Shown: in pieces, positions 1-6,279 of the stretch
How the letters are laid out: every line of letters starts with the position of its first letter
Position numbering within the stretch: position 1 is the first letter of the stretch
NCBI GenBank assembly: GCA_937891325.1
Contig: CALAFU010000310.1
Span: forward strand, 1-6,279
Length of the DNA: 6,279 nt
From: an uncultured Candidatus Melainabacteria bacterium
GTDB lineage: Bacteria > Cyanobacteriota > Vampirovibrionia > Gastranaerophilales > Gastranaerophilaceae
Direction of reading: 5' to 3'
Position numbers and translations under genes: made by a program
Notes under the pieces: model-generated
Database searches by the model: none
What the model was told of the DNA's origin: nothing
What the model saw: the letters and a program-made list of their open reading frames with translations, nothing else

Positions 1-1026
1 CAATTATTAATTAATGTCCAAAAGAAAATTCAAGAAAATAGTCAAGAAGTTTCTAATTTAGAAACTAAAATTGATAAAAATCAGAGTGAGCTAACTTCAG
101 CACAAAATGCGTCTGCTGCAACAGAAGTCAAGGTTTCAGGGGTTCAAGCTGAAATTGGTGAAGTTAAAGCTCAAATAAATAATGCAAACAAAATTGAAGA
201 TGAAGTTGATAGAAAAACAGCATTAAAAGATTTTGAAATTAAATTATCTGATTTGAGTAAAATGGAAGCTGAGTTAAAAGCACAAAAAGATAAACAAGAT
301 GCACAAGTAAAGGATTGTCAAACTCAAGATACAGCATTGAATACTGATAAGACTGTAAAAGTGGCTGATGGAGATACATTAAAAACTGAAGAAGCTGATT
401 TAAAGGCTAAAATTGAGGCTGAAGAAAAGGCTAAAGCCGAAGCAAAAGCTAAACAAGAAGCAGAGGCTAAAGAGAAAGCTGCTACTGAAATTAAAGCCAA
501 AATCGCAAGTGTTATTTCCGCTGATGAAGCTCAAGGAGAAACTAAATATTCAGATGAAGAAATATCAAAGATGATTTATGATGCCGCAGAAAAATATGGC
601 GTTGATCCTAAATTAGTTGCATCTATTTGTAAGCATGAAACACACTTTACTCAAGAAAAATCTGGTTATAGCGGTAAAGGTATGATGCAATTAACAACAA
701 TATCTTTAAAAGATATGTATGCAAGAAAAAAGATTTATGGTGATGAATTAAAACCTTTATTAGACAAGTATGTAGATGCTGATGGCTTAAAAAAAGCAAT
801 TATAAACGATGCATCAGTAAACGTAGAAGTTTCAACAGCATTGTTGAAATCAAAATTAAAATCTGCAAAAGGTAACGTAAGAATTGCGTTACAAAATTAT
901 AACGGTTCAGGAGCAAAAGTAAAATATGCTGGTGATGTTATGAGCAGATACAAAGAGGACTATGGCTCATATCCTCAAAATATGAAATTTGCAGATACAA
1001 CGATTAGAAAAACAGTAAAAAAATAG
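1..1026 (+). CDS. Coiled-coil protein with C-terminal lytic transglycosylase (SLT, lysozyme-like) domain, 5' partial
   Basis: The reading frame is open from base 1 to the TAG at 1024-1026 (341 visible codons), so the true start lies left of the window. The TTG at 253 is in frame but is just an internal leucine codon. Visible residues 1 to about 180 are highly charged, with K/E/A/Q-rich heptad-like stretches, and residues about 134-168 are especially rich in Ala, Lys and Glu; this predicts a long coiled coil. Residues about 185-320 look like a lysozyme-fold transglycosylase: AAEKYGVDPKLVASICKHE with the presumed catalytic Glu213, GMMQL at about 227-231, and QNYNGSG at about 298-304 in place of the usual AYNAG motif, followed by a VKYAGDV..RYK segment. 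Such enzymes cleave the glycan strand of peptidoglycan. No membrane segment is visible; a signal peptide, if any, is outside the window. A cell-wall role is likely; a phage-tail or secretion-associated lytic protein is an alternative. The fold is fairly sure, the role is not. Confidence 0.8.
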   Translation, partial: QLLINVQKKIQENSQEVSNLETKIDKNQSELTSAQNASAATEVKVSGVQAEIGEVKAQINNANKIEDEVDRKTALKDFEIKLSDLSKMEAELKAQKDKQDAQVKDCQTQDTALNTDKTVKVADGDTLKTEEADLKAKIEAEEKAKAEAKAKQEAEAKEKAATEIKAKIASVISADEAQGETKYSDEEISKMIYDAAEKYGVDPKLVASICKHETHFTQEKSGYSGKGMMQLTTISLKDMYARKKIYGDELKPLLDKYVDADGLKKAIINDASVNVEVSTALLKSKLKSAKGNVRIALQNYNGSGAKVKYAGDVMSRYKEDYGSYPQNMKFADTTIRKTVKK

Positions 1027-1029
1027 ATT

Positions 1030-1065
1030 AAAGGACTTGGAATTTATTTACCAAGCCCTTTTTTT
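1030..1065 (+). terminator. Rho-independent terminator of the transglycosylase gene
   Basis: The arms 1030-1040 (AAAGGACTTGG) and 1051-1061 (CCAAGCCCTTT) pair over 11 positions with one A-C mismatch around a 10-base AT loop. A run of seven T follows from 1059 to 1065. It starts 3 bases after the stop codon at 1026, as expected for an intrinsic terminator. Confidence 0.85.
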
Positions 1066-1075
1066 AATGTATAAT
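1047..1075 (+). promoter_or_regulatory. Candidate sigma-70 type promoter for the YcxB-like gene
   Basis: TTTACC (1047-1052, four of six matches to TTGACA) and a perfect TATAAT (1070-1075) are separated by 17 bases, the optimal spacing. Transcription would start near 1082, giving a leader of about 16 bases that contains the GGGAAGG ribosome binding site at 1087-1093. The -35 element lies in the loop and right arm of the preceding terminator. In AT-rich DNA such matches can occur by chance, but position and spacing fit. Confidence 0.6.
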
Positions 1076-1097
1076 AAATTAAAAAAGGGAAGGTATT

Positions 1098-1595
1098 ATG
1101 TCAGATTTAACAGTTTCGTATCAATATACAAGAGAAGATATTATGAATTTTGTTCTAGATACTTTTTCTTTTGAAAAAGTTCGTTGCACATTATTCTTAA
1201 TTTTTAATCTGGCATCATTTATTATTGGTGTTGTATTCTTTTGTATGCATAACATTCCTTTAGGTTGCTTGTTTGTAGCGTTTTCAATAATGGTATTCCC
1301 TTTAATATTATTTTTGACTTATATTACAGTAAGAAATTCTCTAAGAGTTCTTTCAAGCGTTGTTTGTACCTTAAAAGAGGACGGAGTAAACTTTATCAGC
1401 AACTTTGGCGATACTCTTATTCCATTCAAGGATATTAATGATGTGAAGGTTACAGAGGCTTTAATTTTTATTTATATTTCAAAAAATAGCGCTTTAGTTG
1501 TTCCAAAACGTGCGTTTAAGGATTCAACAAAAGCTATTGATTTTGCAGCAAGACTTGTTGATAGATTCAATAAATCAAAAACTAAGGTAAATTAA
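1098..1595 (+). CDS. Two-helix membrane protein with YcxB-like C-terminal domain
   Basis: This 165-residue protein starts at ATG 1098, with GGGAAGG at 1087-1093 as a well-spaced ribosome binding site. Two hydrophobic helices at about residues 30-50 and 54-78 form a hairpin. A cytosolic-type domain of about 85 residues follows, with the pattern IPFKDINDVKVTE (108-120), an aromatic/hydrophobic strand LIFIYIS and the stretch ALVVPKRAF (132-140). The order of a two-helix hairpin, an [I/P]xxxIxxV strand and a VPKRAF-type motif is characteristic of the YcxB-like family (PF14317, recognised from memory). The family has no established biochemical function. The gene is transcribed alone, between a terminator upstream and a convergent gene downstream, and its last 14 bases overlap the end of the opposite-strand radical SAM gene. 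No terminator is visible after it. Confidence 0.75.
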   Translation: MSDLTVSYQYTREDIMNFVLDTFSFEKVRCTLFLIFNLASFIIGVVFFCMHNIPLGCLFVAFSIMVFPLILFLTYITVRNSLRVLSSVVCTLKEDGVNFISNFGDTLIPFKDINDVKVTEALIFIYISKNSALVVPKRAFKDSTKAIDFAARLVDRFNKSKTKVN

Positions 1596-3111
1596 GCAAT
1601 TTTTTGTGACGTTCAATTAGTATATCTTTTCTCGGTGGTAAATCAATAATATCCCACGGCAGAGCTTCGTTTACGTCATAATCTCTCAATACGTAATCGT
1701 CTGGATTAAAGCTATCCTTTGCTGCTTTTTTGAAGGCGCCCAATTTTGAACCATTTTTGTATACATCAATAATGAAGTCTGAAATTTTTTCATCACCTCT
1801 TGATAAAACGGTTTGCCAATAATCCCATTTAATGCTTGAAAAACTTGTTTTAACTCCAATTTTGTGGAATTCTTTTTGTAGAAAATTTTGTCTTTTTTCA
1901 AGTTCTTTTGTAGAAAATCTTCCACACCATTGAAGCGGAGTGTGTGGTTTTGGTATAAAAGATGAAAATGCAAAAGAGATGTCAAAACCTTTGTTTGTTT
2001 GTTTTAATTCTTTTGCAAGTCGCACCATTTCATTCAAATCTTCTTGAGTTTCTGTTGGAATTCCAATCATTGCATAGACTTTTACACCCTTTAAACCGTT
2101 TAATCGTGCAGTTTCAACAGTATGCTTAATTTGTTCTTCTGTAATATTTTTATTGATTACTTTTCTAAGTCGTTCACTACCTGCTTCAATCGCAATTGTT
2201 ACGTGCTTTTGATGCGCAGAAACAAGAGTTTGAATCATTGAATCATCAACGGCATCAACTCTTAAAGAGGAAATACTCATTTCAATTTCTGGATTTGCTT
2301 GAACTTTTTGCGCAATGTATTCGCAAATTTGTTTAAATTTAGGGTGAATGGAAACTTGAGCTCCTAAAAGTGCGATTTTGTTTGTATGTTGTAAGCCTAA
2401 ATCTATTGCTTCAATAATATTCTCATAAGGGGCAAATCTTACAGGCAAGTTTAAATAAGATGCCATACAGAAGCCACAGCAATTTGCGCAACCTCGAGAA
2501 ATCTCAATTATAAACATATCCTTGAAAAATGCATCATCGCTTAAAATTGGAGTGTAAACGCAGTTTTCAATTTTGCAACTATTTTTAACTACTTTCTTTT
2601 GATTTTGTGATGGAACATAGACACCGTCAAGTTCAGCCAATAGTTTCAAAACTTCGGCTTTAGGTTTATCTTTGTTCTCAACTAAAATAGTTACAACCTT
2701 TGTGTTTAATTGTTCTCCATCACCAATGACCATAAAATCAAAAAAATCTTTGTATGGAATTGGGTTTGCGGTAACAACAGGGCCTCCACAGAAAATTATT
2801 GGCATATTTTCATCTCTGTCAGAGGTTTTATAAGGGATTTTATATTTATCAAACATTGGAAATATTGACATAAAATCTAGGTCAAAAGAGCTTGAAAAAG
2901 CTATTGCATTTACATCTTTAAACTGAAACTCAGTTTTTGTTGAATCAGAATAAACTCGTTCTACATTAACTTCTTCCATTTCGTCCATAAGTCTGAAAAT
3001 ATGCAAATAACCTAGCGAAGATAGCGCAAACGAATAACACCCTGGGAAAGCCATCCAAATGTTATAATTTGCATTTTTTTTAGGATTTCTTTTGTATAAA
3101 AACTTTTCCAT
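1582..3111 (-). CDS. B12-binding-fold/radical SAM protein (TIGR03960-like), substrate unknown
   Basis: The 509-residue protein resembles the TIGR03960 group of radical SAM proteins (recognised from memory). Residues about 15-170 form the N-terminal cobalamin-binding-type Rossmann domain: AFPGCYSFALSSLGYLHIF, ERVYSDS, IIFCGGPVVTANP (106-117), DFMVIGDGE (125-133). I see no DxHxxG motif, so His-on cobalamin binding is not supported. Residues about 198-430 form the radical SAM barrel: Cys208, Cys212 and Cys215 make the CxxxCxxC motif for the 4Fe-4S cluster, with an extra Cys211 beside it; LLGAQVS (248-254), IAIEAGSERLRKVINK (307-321) and MIGIPTET (348-355) follow. The C-terminal tail includes VLSRGDEKISDFI. 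Related proteins often carry a fused DUF2344 domain, absent here. The ATG shares one base with the stop of the upstream permease gene (TAATG), suggesting translational coupling; the upstream purine stretch AAGAAAAAG is a weak binding site. No terminator is visible after the stop. Confidence 0.85.
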   Translation of the reverse strand: MEKFLYKRNPKKNANYNIWMAFPGCYSFALSSLGYLHIFRLMDEMEEVNVERVYSDSTKTEFQFKDVNAIAFSSSFDLDFMSIFPMFDKYKIPYKTSDRDENMPIIFCGGPVVTANPIPYKDFFDFMVIGDGEQLNTKVVTILVENKDKPKAEVLKLLAELDGVYVPSQNQKKVVKNSCKIENCVYTPILSDDAFFKDMFIIEISRGCANCCGFCMASYLNLPVRFAPYENIIEAIDLGLQHTNKIALLGAQVSIHPKFKQICEYIAQKVQANPEIEMSISSLRVDAVDDSMIQTLVSAHQKHVTIAIEAGSERLRKVINKNITEEQIKHTVETARLNGLKGVKVYAMIGIPTETQEDLNEMVRLAKELKQTNKGFDISFAFSSFIPKPHTPLQWCGRFSTKELEKRQNFLQKEFHKIGVKTSFSSIKWDYWQTVLSRGDEKISDFIIDVYKNGSKLGAFKKAAKDSFNPDDYVLRDYDVNEALPWDIIDLPPRKDILIERHKKLLNLP

Positions 3112-4142
3112 TACTTTTTCTTGTTAATTGTTTTTAAATAAATTTCATCGATTAAAACTGTCACAATAGCTGCAATTGCAGGTGCAAAGATTAAACCGAT
3201 AAGTCCACCGAATTTTCCGCCGATTAACAAGGCTGCGATAATTACAAGTGGGTGTAATTCCATAAATTTGCCGAATACGATTGGTCTAATTACGTTGTTT
3301 GATAATTGTTGAACACCAAGGAATAATAGAATTGCAATGGCTACAATAATTAAACCTTTTTTGAAGGCTGTTAAAATAATTAAAGTTAATGCGATTGTTG
3401 GACCAACAACAGGGATAATATCAAGTACACCAGCTATAAGTCCTAAAGAGAAAGCATATTCAACTCTCAATACTGCAAGTATAAGTGCGATTAACAACCA
3501 AATAGCTGAACAAGAAATTATTGTTGCAATTACGTATCCGCCGACTTTTGCCGCAATTTTGTTAACGATATCTTCTGCTTTAGCTTTCATTTTTTCAGGG
3601 AAAAATTCAATAAATTTATTTTTCATATAAACTGTGTCTTTTAGCATATAAAATACTATGGTTACAACAGCGATGAATACGATAATTCCTTGAGCAAAGC
3701 CGACTGTAATATTTACAGATTGGCTAACAATGCTTTGGGCTAAATCATTGCTGTTTCCAACAAGATTTTGAAGGTCAATAATTTGGTTTAAATGTTGACC
3801 GTTAAATGAAAAATTGTTGATGAATGTATGAACATCGGCAATTTTTGTTGGAATTGTTTGAATAAAGTTTGTAATTTGTTCAATTGTAACCATAAAAATT
3901 GGCATAATGAAGGCAAGAGTTAAGATTACAGCGCCTGAAATTACAATGCCTGCTGAAAGACTTCTGTTTTTAAGTTTTTTATCCAGCAATTGAACAACAG
4001 GTAATAGTGAGCAAGAAAGCACAAAACAAGCGAAAAATAACATTACAATATCGCTTACTGCTGGTAGTATCTTCAACAAAATCAATAAAAGTATTATGAA
4101 TACTAGGTTTTTTGTTGTTAAAATGTCTTTAAATATCATCAT
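3111..4142 (-). CDS. AI-2E family (PF01594) membrane transporter-like protein
   Basis: The 343-residue polytopic membrane protein has hydrophobic segments at about 12-30, 31-52, 65-90, 148-168, 205-228, 229-256, 263-283, 299-318 and 318-335, and a soluble loop at about 90-145. Family hallmarks are clear: DIIPVVGPT (241-249) and the C-terminal block NNVIRPIVFGK, LHPLVIIAALLIGG, then a Gly-rich FGGLIGLIFAPAIAAI segment. The length is normal for the family. Members include TqsA, linked to autoinducer-2 export, and proteins reported as cation/proton antiporters; the substrate here cannot be told from sequence. Two consecutive ATG codons (4142 and 4139) both lie within range of the AAGAAGGA ribosome binding site upstream, so the exact start is uncertain by one residue. 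The gene overlaps the upstream MshEN-like gene by 14 bases and touches the radical SAM gene with TAATG: an operon of three. Confidence 0.9.
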   Translation of the reverse strand: MMIFKDILTTKNLVFIILLLILLKILPAVSDIVMLFFACFVLSCSLLPVVQLLDKKLKNRSLSAGIVISGAVILTLAFIMPIFMVTIEQITNFIQTIPTKIADVHTFINNFSFNGQHLNQIIDLQNLVGNSNDLAQSIVSQSVNITVGFAQGIIVFIAVVTIVFYMLKDTVYMKNKFIEFFPEKMKAKAEDIVNKIAAKVGGYVIATIISCSAIWLLIALILAVLRVEYAFSLGLIAGVLDIIPVVGPTIALTLIILTAFKKGLIIVAIAILLFLGVQQLSNNVIRPIVFGKFMELHPLVIIAALLIGGKFGGLIGLIFAPAIAAIVTVLIDEIYLKTINKKK

Positions 4143-4386
4143 TTTTCCTTCTTGCTATAATTTCATCAATCTCTTTTTGTAAGTCTAGTGCCAAGTGTAA
4201 ATCTTCTTTTGTGATAATTTTCATCTCCAAGAAAATTTGACCGATAGGCATTTGTTGAAAATTTTGAATATCAATCGCCATACCCAATTGGATTAAATTG
4301 ATTTTTCCAGAGGCAATCAAAATTTCACCGAGTTTTAAATGCTCTGTAACATCTGTCCAATCGTTTATATTGTTCAAATTTTTCAT
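4129..4386 (-). CDS. Small stand-alone MshEN-like (GspE/PilB N-terminal type) domain protein
   Basis: The 85-residue protein consists almost wholly of two tandem 24-residue motifs: residues 18-41 (KLGEILIASGKIN...Q41) and 47-70 (PIGQIFLEMKIIT...Q70), separated by exactly five residues. This is the architecture of the MshEN domain, which precedes type II secretion/type IV pilus ATPases and binds c-di-GMP in MshE. Most consensus hydrophobic positions and both terminal Gln residues are kept. The leading Arg of each motif is replaced (Lys18, Pro47) and the central Gly of motif 2 is Lys56, so ligand binding is uncertain. No ATPase domain follows. A basic/acidic helix (residues about 71-85) closes the protein. 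An in-frame TAG two codons before ATG 4386 fixes this as the first possible ATG. No Shine-Dalgarno sequence precedes it. It is the first gene of the operon and overlaps the permease start by 14 bases. The domain match is probable; a regulatory or adaptor role is inference. Confidence 0.75.
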   Translation of the reverse strand: MKNLNNINDWTDVTEHLKLGEILIASGKINLIQLGMAIDIQNFQQMPIGQIFLEMKIITKEDLHLALDLQKEIDEIIARRKNDDI

Positions 4387-4392
4387 AAACTA

Positions 4393-4421
4393 ATTATAAC
4401 AAAGATGTTGTATTTTACCAC
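4393..4421 (-). promoter_or_regulatory. Extended -10 promoter, possibly leaderless, for the three-gene operon
   Basis: Read on the minus strand, TGTTATAAT (4401 to 4393) is a perfect extended -10 element (TGnTATAAT). A weak -35 match, GTGGTA (4421-4416, three of six), stands 17 bases upstream. Only six bases separate the -10 hexamer from ATG 4386, so transcription would begin at or next to the start codon. That explains the lack of a ribosome binding site. Confidence 0.6.
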
Positions 4422-4469
4422 TACCCAAGTTTACAAATAGTTATAATCTAGGTATTTAATAGAAATGAA

Positions 4470-4507
4470 ATGAAAAGGCGCGAACTTTTGAAAAAAGTTC
4501 GCGCCTT
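4470..4507 (-). terminator. Strong rho-independent terminator of gyrA
   Basis: Arms 4475-4489 and 4493-4507 are a perfect 15-base-pair inverted repeat with a GC-rich core (GGCGCGAAC / GTTCGCGCC) and a three-base loop. On the minus strand the stem is followed by TTTTCATTTCATTT. It lies 20 bases beyond the gyrA stop codon. The plus-strand side lacks a T-run, and no plus-strand gene leads into it, so it serves gyrA. Confidence 0.9.
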
Positions 4508-4526
4508 AAATTATTTATTGATTAAA

Positions 4527-6279
4527 TTATATCAATTTTGTTTGTTCTGCTGATACATCTTCAGCTTTTTCTTCAGTTGTTTTTGGTGCAACCTTATCCA
4601 CGATAGAATCTTCTTCTTCAGGTGTGATAATTTTGTTTACTGAAACAACTGTATCGTTGTCAACTAGGTTTTGTGCTCTAACACCTGTTGCAGGACGACC
4701 TTGTTGAGAGATGTCGCTTGCTTTGATACGAGTAACAATACCGTTTGCTGTAACTAACATAATTTCATCGTTTTCAGCTACGATTGTTAATGCAACAAGT
4801 CTAGATTCGTTAGTTTTGAACTTAGTTGCGATTAAACCGATACCACCTCTGTTTTGACCTCTGAATTCAGAAAGTTTTGTACGTTTTCCGAAACCGTCAG
4901 AAGTTACTACAAGTAAGTCAGCATCGTAGTTTTGAGGAACGATATCACAACCGATAAGTTCGTCACCTGTTCTCAATTTCATTGAGTTTACACCTCTTGC
5001 ACTTCTGCCTAAAGGTCTCAAGTCTTCGATTGAGAATCTGATTGCCATACCGCATTTAGTACCGATAATGATTTCATCTTTTGGATTTGCCAATTTAACC
5101 CAATTTAATTCATCGTTTTCTTCTAAGCTAATTGCGATAATACCGTTTCTTCTGATATTAGAGAAGTTGTCTAGTTCAATTCTCTTGATGTAACCGCTCT
5201 TAGTTAACATAATTAAGTTAGCATCTTTAGAGAAGTTGCTTACAGGAACAACTGCTGTAATTCTTTCATCTTGACCGATTGGTAATACGTTGATGATAGG
5301 TAAGCCTTTAGCTTGACGTTGACCTTCTGGGAAGTCATAAACATTTAAGCTATAAACAGTACCTTTAGATGAGAAGAATAACACTTTATCGTGCATCATT
5401 GCAGTAAAGAAGTGTTGAATATCATCATCTTCCTTAGTCTTGATACCAGATTTACCACGAGTTGCGCGGTTTTGACGTTCAAATGTATCTAATGAAATAC
5501 GTTTGATGTAACCTTGGTGAGTGATAAATACTGCCATTGGTGTATTTGGTGTCAAGTCTTCAATGCTCATTTCGCCTTGTTCAGCGATAATTTGAGTTCT
5601 TCTTTCGTCACCGTATTTTTCTTTATCTTCTAATAATTCAGTTTTGATAATGTTTAATACTTTTTGTCTGTCAGCTAAGATACCTTCGTATTCAGCAATT
5701 TTCTTGATTAATTCGTCATATTCAGCCTTGATTTTGTCTTGTTCTAAGCCTGTCAAACGTCTTAATTGCATTTCAAGAATTGCGTTTGCTTGGTCAACAT
5801 CTAAACCGAATTTGCTCATCAAGCCTTGACGTGCATCATCAGTTGTTTTAGAAGATTTGATTAATTCAATAACTTCATCTAATGAGCCTAAAGCAATGAT
5901 TAAACCTGCTAAGATGTGTGCTCTAATTTTAGCTTTTTTCAAGAAGTAAATAGTTCTTCTTGTTACAATTTCAACTCTGTGAGCTACGAATTCTGTTAAT
6001 ACTTGGTGTAAATTCAACAATCTAGGACGTTTGTCACAAAGTGCCATTATATTTACACCGAAAGTTGTTGATAATTGAGTATATTTGAACAAATTGTTTT
6101 TAACTACATCAGGTTTAGCATCACGTTTCAATTCGATAACGATTCTCATACCTTCACGGTCAGATTCATCACGAATATCAGAAATACCTGTAATTCTTTG
6201 GTCTTTAACAAGTTCTGCAATTTTTTCGATAAGTTGAGCCTTGTTAACCTGATAAGGAATTTCAGTAACGATAATTGCT
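4527..6279 (-). CDS. gyrA: DNA gyrase subunit A, C-terminal two thirds (5' end outside window)
   Basis: The minus-strand frame is open to the right edge. It can be read upstream of the internal Met at 6149, through EIPYQVNKAQLIEKIAEL and SDIRDESDREG, giving 583 visible residues. GyrA is the breakage-reunion subunit of DNA gyrase, which introduces negative supercoils with GyrB. The N-terminal winged helix and catalytic Tyr are off-window. Visible residues 1 to about 240 cover the end of the tower and the long coiled coil (LQLRRLTGLE-type segment near 170-180). A six-bladed C-terminal DNA-wrapping domain follows, with blade strands near 248, 299, 355, 403, 455 and 506. Six blades favour GyrA over ParC. 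The blade-1 GyrA box reads QNRATRG (about 269-275) instead of QRRGGKG; a QNRGGIG sequence occurs in a later blade near 475-481. The protein ends in an acidic, low-complexity tail. The gene is followed by a strong terminator. Gene identity is secure. Confidence 0.97.
   Translation of the reverse strand, partial: AIIVTEIPYQVNKAQLIEKIAELVKDQRITGISDIRDESDREGMRIVIELKRDAKPDVVKNNLFKYTQLSTTFGVNIMALCDKRPRLLNLHQVLTEFVAHRVEIVTRRTIYFLKKAKIRAHILAGLIIALGSLDEVIELIKSSKTTDDARQGLMSKFGLDVDQANAILEMQLRRLTGLEQDKIKAEYDELIKKIAEYEGILADRQKVLNIIKTELLEDKEKYGDERRTQIIAEQGEMSIEDLTPNTPMAVFITHQGYIKRISLDTFERQNRATRGKSGIKTKEDDDIQHFFTAMMHDKVLFFSSKGTVYSLNVYDFPEGQRQAKGLPIINVLPIGQDERITAVVPVSNFSKDANLIMLTKSGYIKRIELDNFSNIRRNGIIAISLEENDELNWVKLANPKDEIIIGTKCGMAIRFSIEDLRPLGRSARGVNSMKLRTGDELIGCDIVPQNYDADLLVVTSDGFGKRTKLSEFRGQNRGGIGLIATKFKTNESRLVALTIVAENDEIMLVTANGIVTRIKASDISQQGRPATGVRAQNLVDNDTVVSVNKIITPEEEDSIVDKVAPKTTEEKAEDVSAEQTKLI

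Noticed and set aside
253..1026. A complete 257-residue protein starting at TTG 253
   Set aside because: The frame is open all the way to base 1, the coiled-coil composition continues without a break across 253, and no ribosome binding site precedes the TTG. It is an internal Leu codon of a longer gene.
1686..1985. A 99-codon minus-strand open frame
   Set aside because: It lies entirely inside the radical SAM gene in another frame, has no recognisable domain, and the host gene is well supported there.
3337..3630. A 97-codon plus-strand open frame
   Set aside because: It is antisense to the AI-2E permease core, including its DIIPVVGP motif, and has no ribosome binding site or family resemblance.
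4440..4469. A second minus-strand promoter (TATAAC at 4445-4440) that would give a 47-base leader, and a plus-strand TATAAT at 4442-4447
   Set aside because: Neither has a convincing -35 element at 16-18 bases, and the plus-strand one would only transcribe towards the gyrA terminator and antisense gyrA. The minus-strand one remains a weak alternative to the leaderless promoter.
4387..4526. A riboswitch or small RNA in the gap between gyrA and the operon
   Set aside because: The only stable structure is the terminator hairpin at 4475-4507. The remaining bases are AT-rich and show no paired elements or known riboswitch core.
5644..5829. A 61-codon plus-strand open frame
   Set aside because: It is antisense to the conserved GyrA coiled-coil segment and is explained by it.
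4527..6149. gyrA starting at ATG 6149
   Set aside because: The frame continues upstream with highly conserved GyrA residues (EIPYQVNKAQL, RDESDREG) to the window edge, so this Met is internal.

Overview
This is an AT-rich stretch (about one third G+C by eye) of a bacterial chromosome with five recognisable genes and one small gene. The GyrA fragment is the best clue to the organism. Its first C-terminal blade carries an RATRGK-type sequence where most bacteria have the QRRGGKG GyrA box. From memory, that sequence and the residues around it (FERQNRATRGK, then KTKEDD) resemble cyanobacterial GyrA. With the low G+C, this points to a non-photosynthetic relative of cyanobacteria such as Vampirovibrionia/Melainabacteria (Gastranaerophilales). 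That placement is an inference and was not checked by a search.

Layout. Positions 1-1026 (+) hold the 3' part of a gene for a long coiled-coil protein ending in a lytic transglycosylase (SLT/lysozyme-like) domain; its start lies left of the window. A hairpin terminator follows, with a candidate promoter embedded in it, then a two-helix membrane protein with a YcxB-like C-terminal domain (1098-1595, +). This gene converges on, and overlaps by 14 bases, the end of a minus-strand gene set: a small MshEN-like protein (4386-4129), an AI-2E family membrane protein (4142-3111) and a radical SAM protein (3111-1582). The three overlap by 14 and 1 bases and are almost certainly one operon. Upstream of the set is a 140-base gap with a strong extended -10 element for the operon and the terminator of the preceding gene. 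The right end (4527-6279, -) is the C-terminal two thirds of gyrA, truncated by the window edge.

Function. gyrA and the transglycosylase are housekeeping or cell-wall genes. The three-gene operon is the least explained part: a stand-alone domain with the exact 24-5-24 spacing of the c-di-GMP-binding MshEN domain, a polytopic permease-like protein and a B12-fold/radical SAM enzyme of unknown substrate. Its candidate promoter sits so close to the first ATG that the transcript may be leaderless. I see no CRISPR array, tRNA, rRNA, insertion sequence or phage-integration signature, and no gene-free stretch longer than 300 bases.
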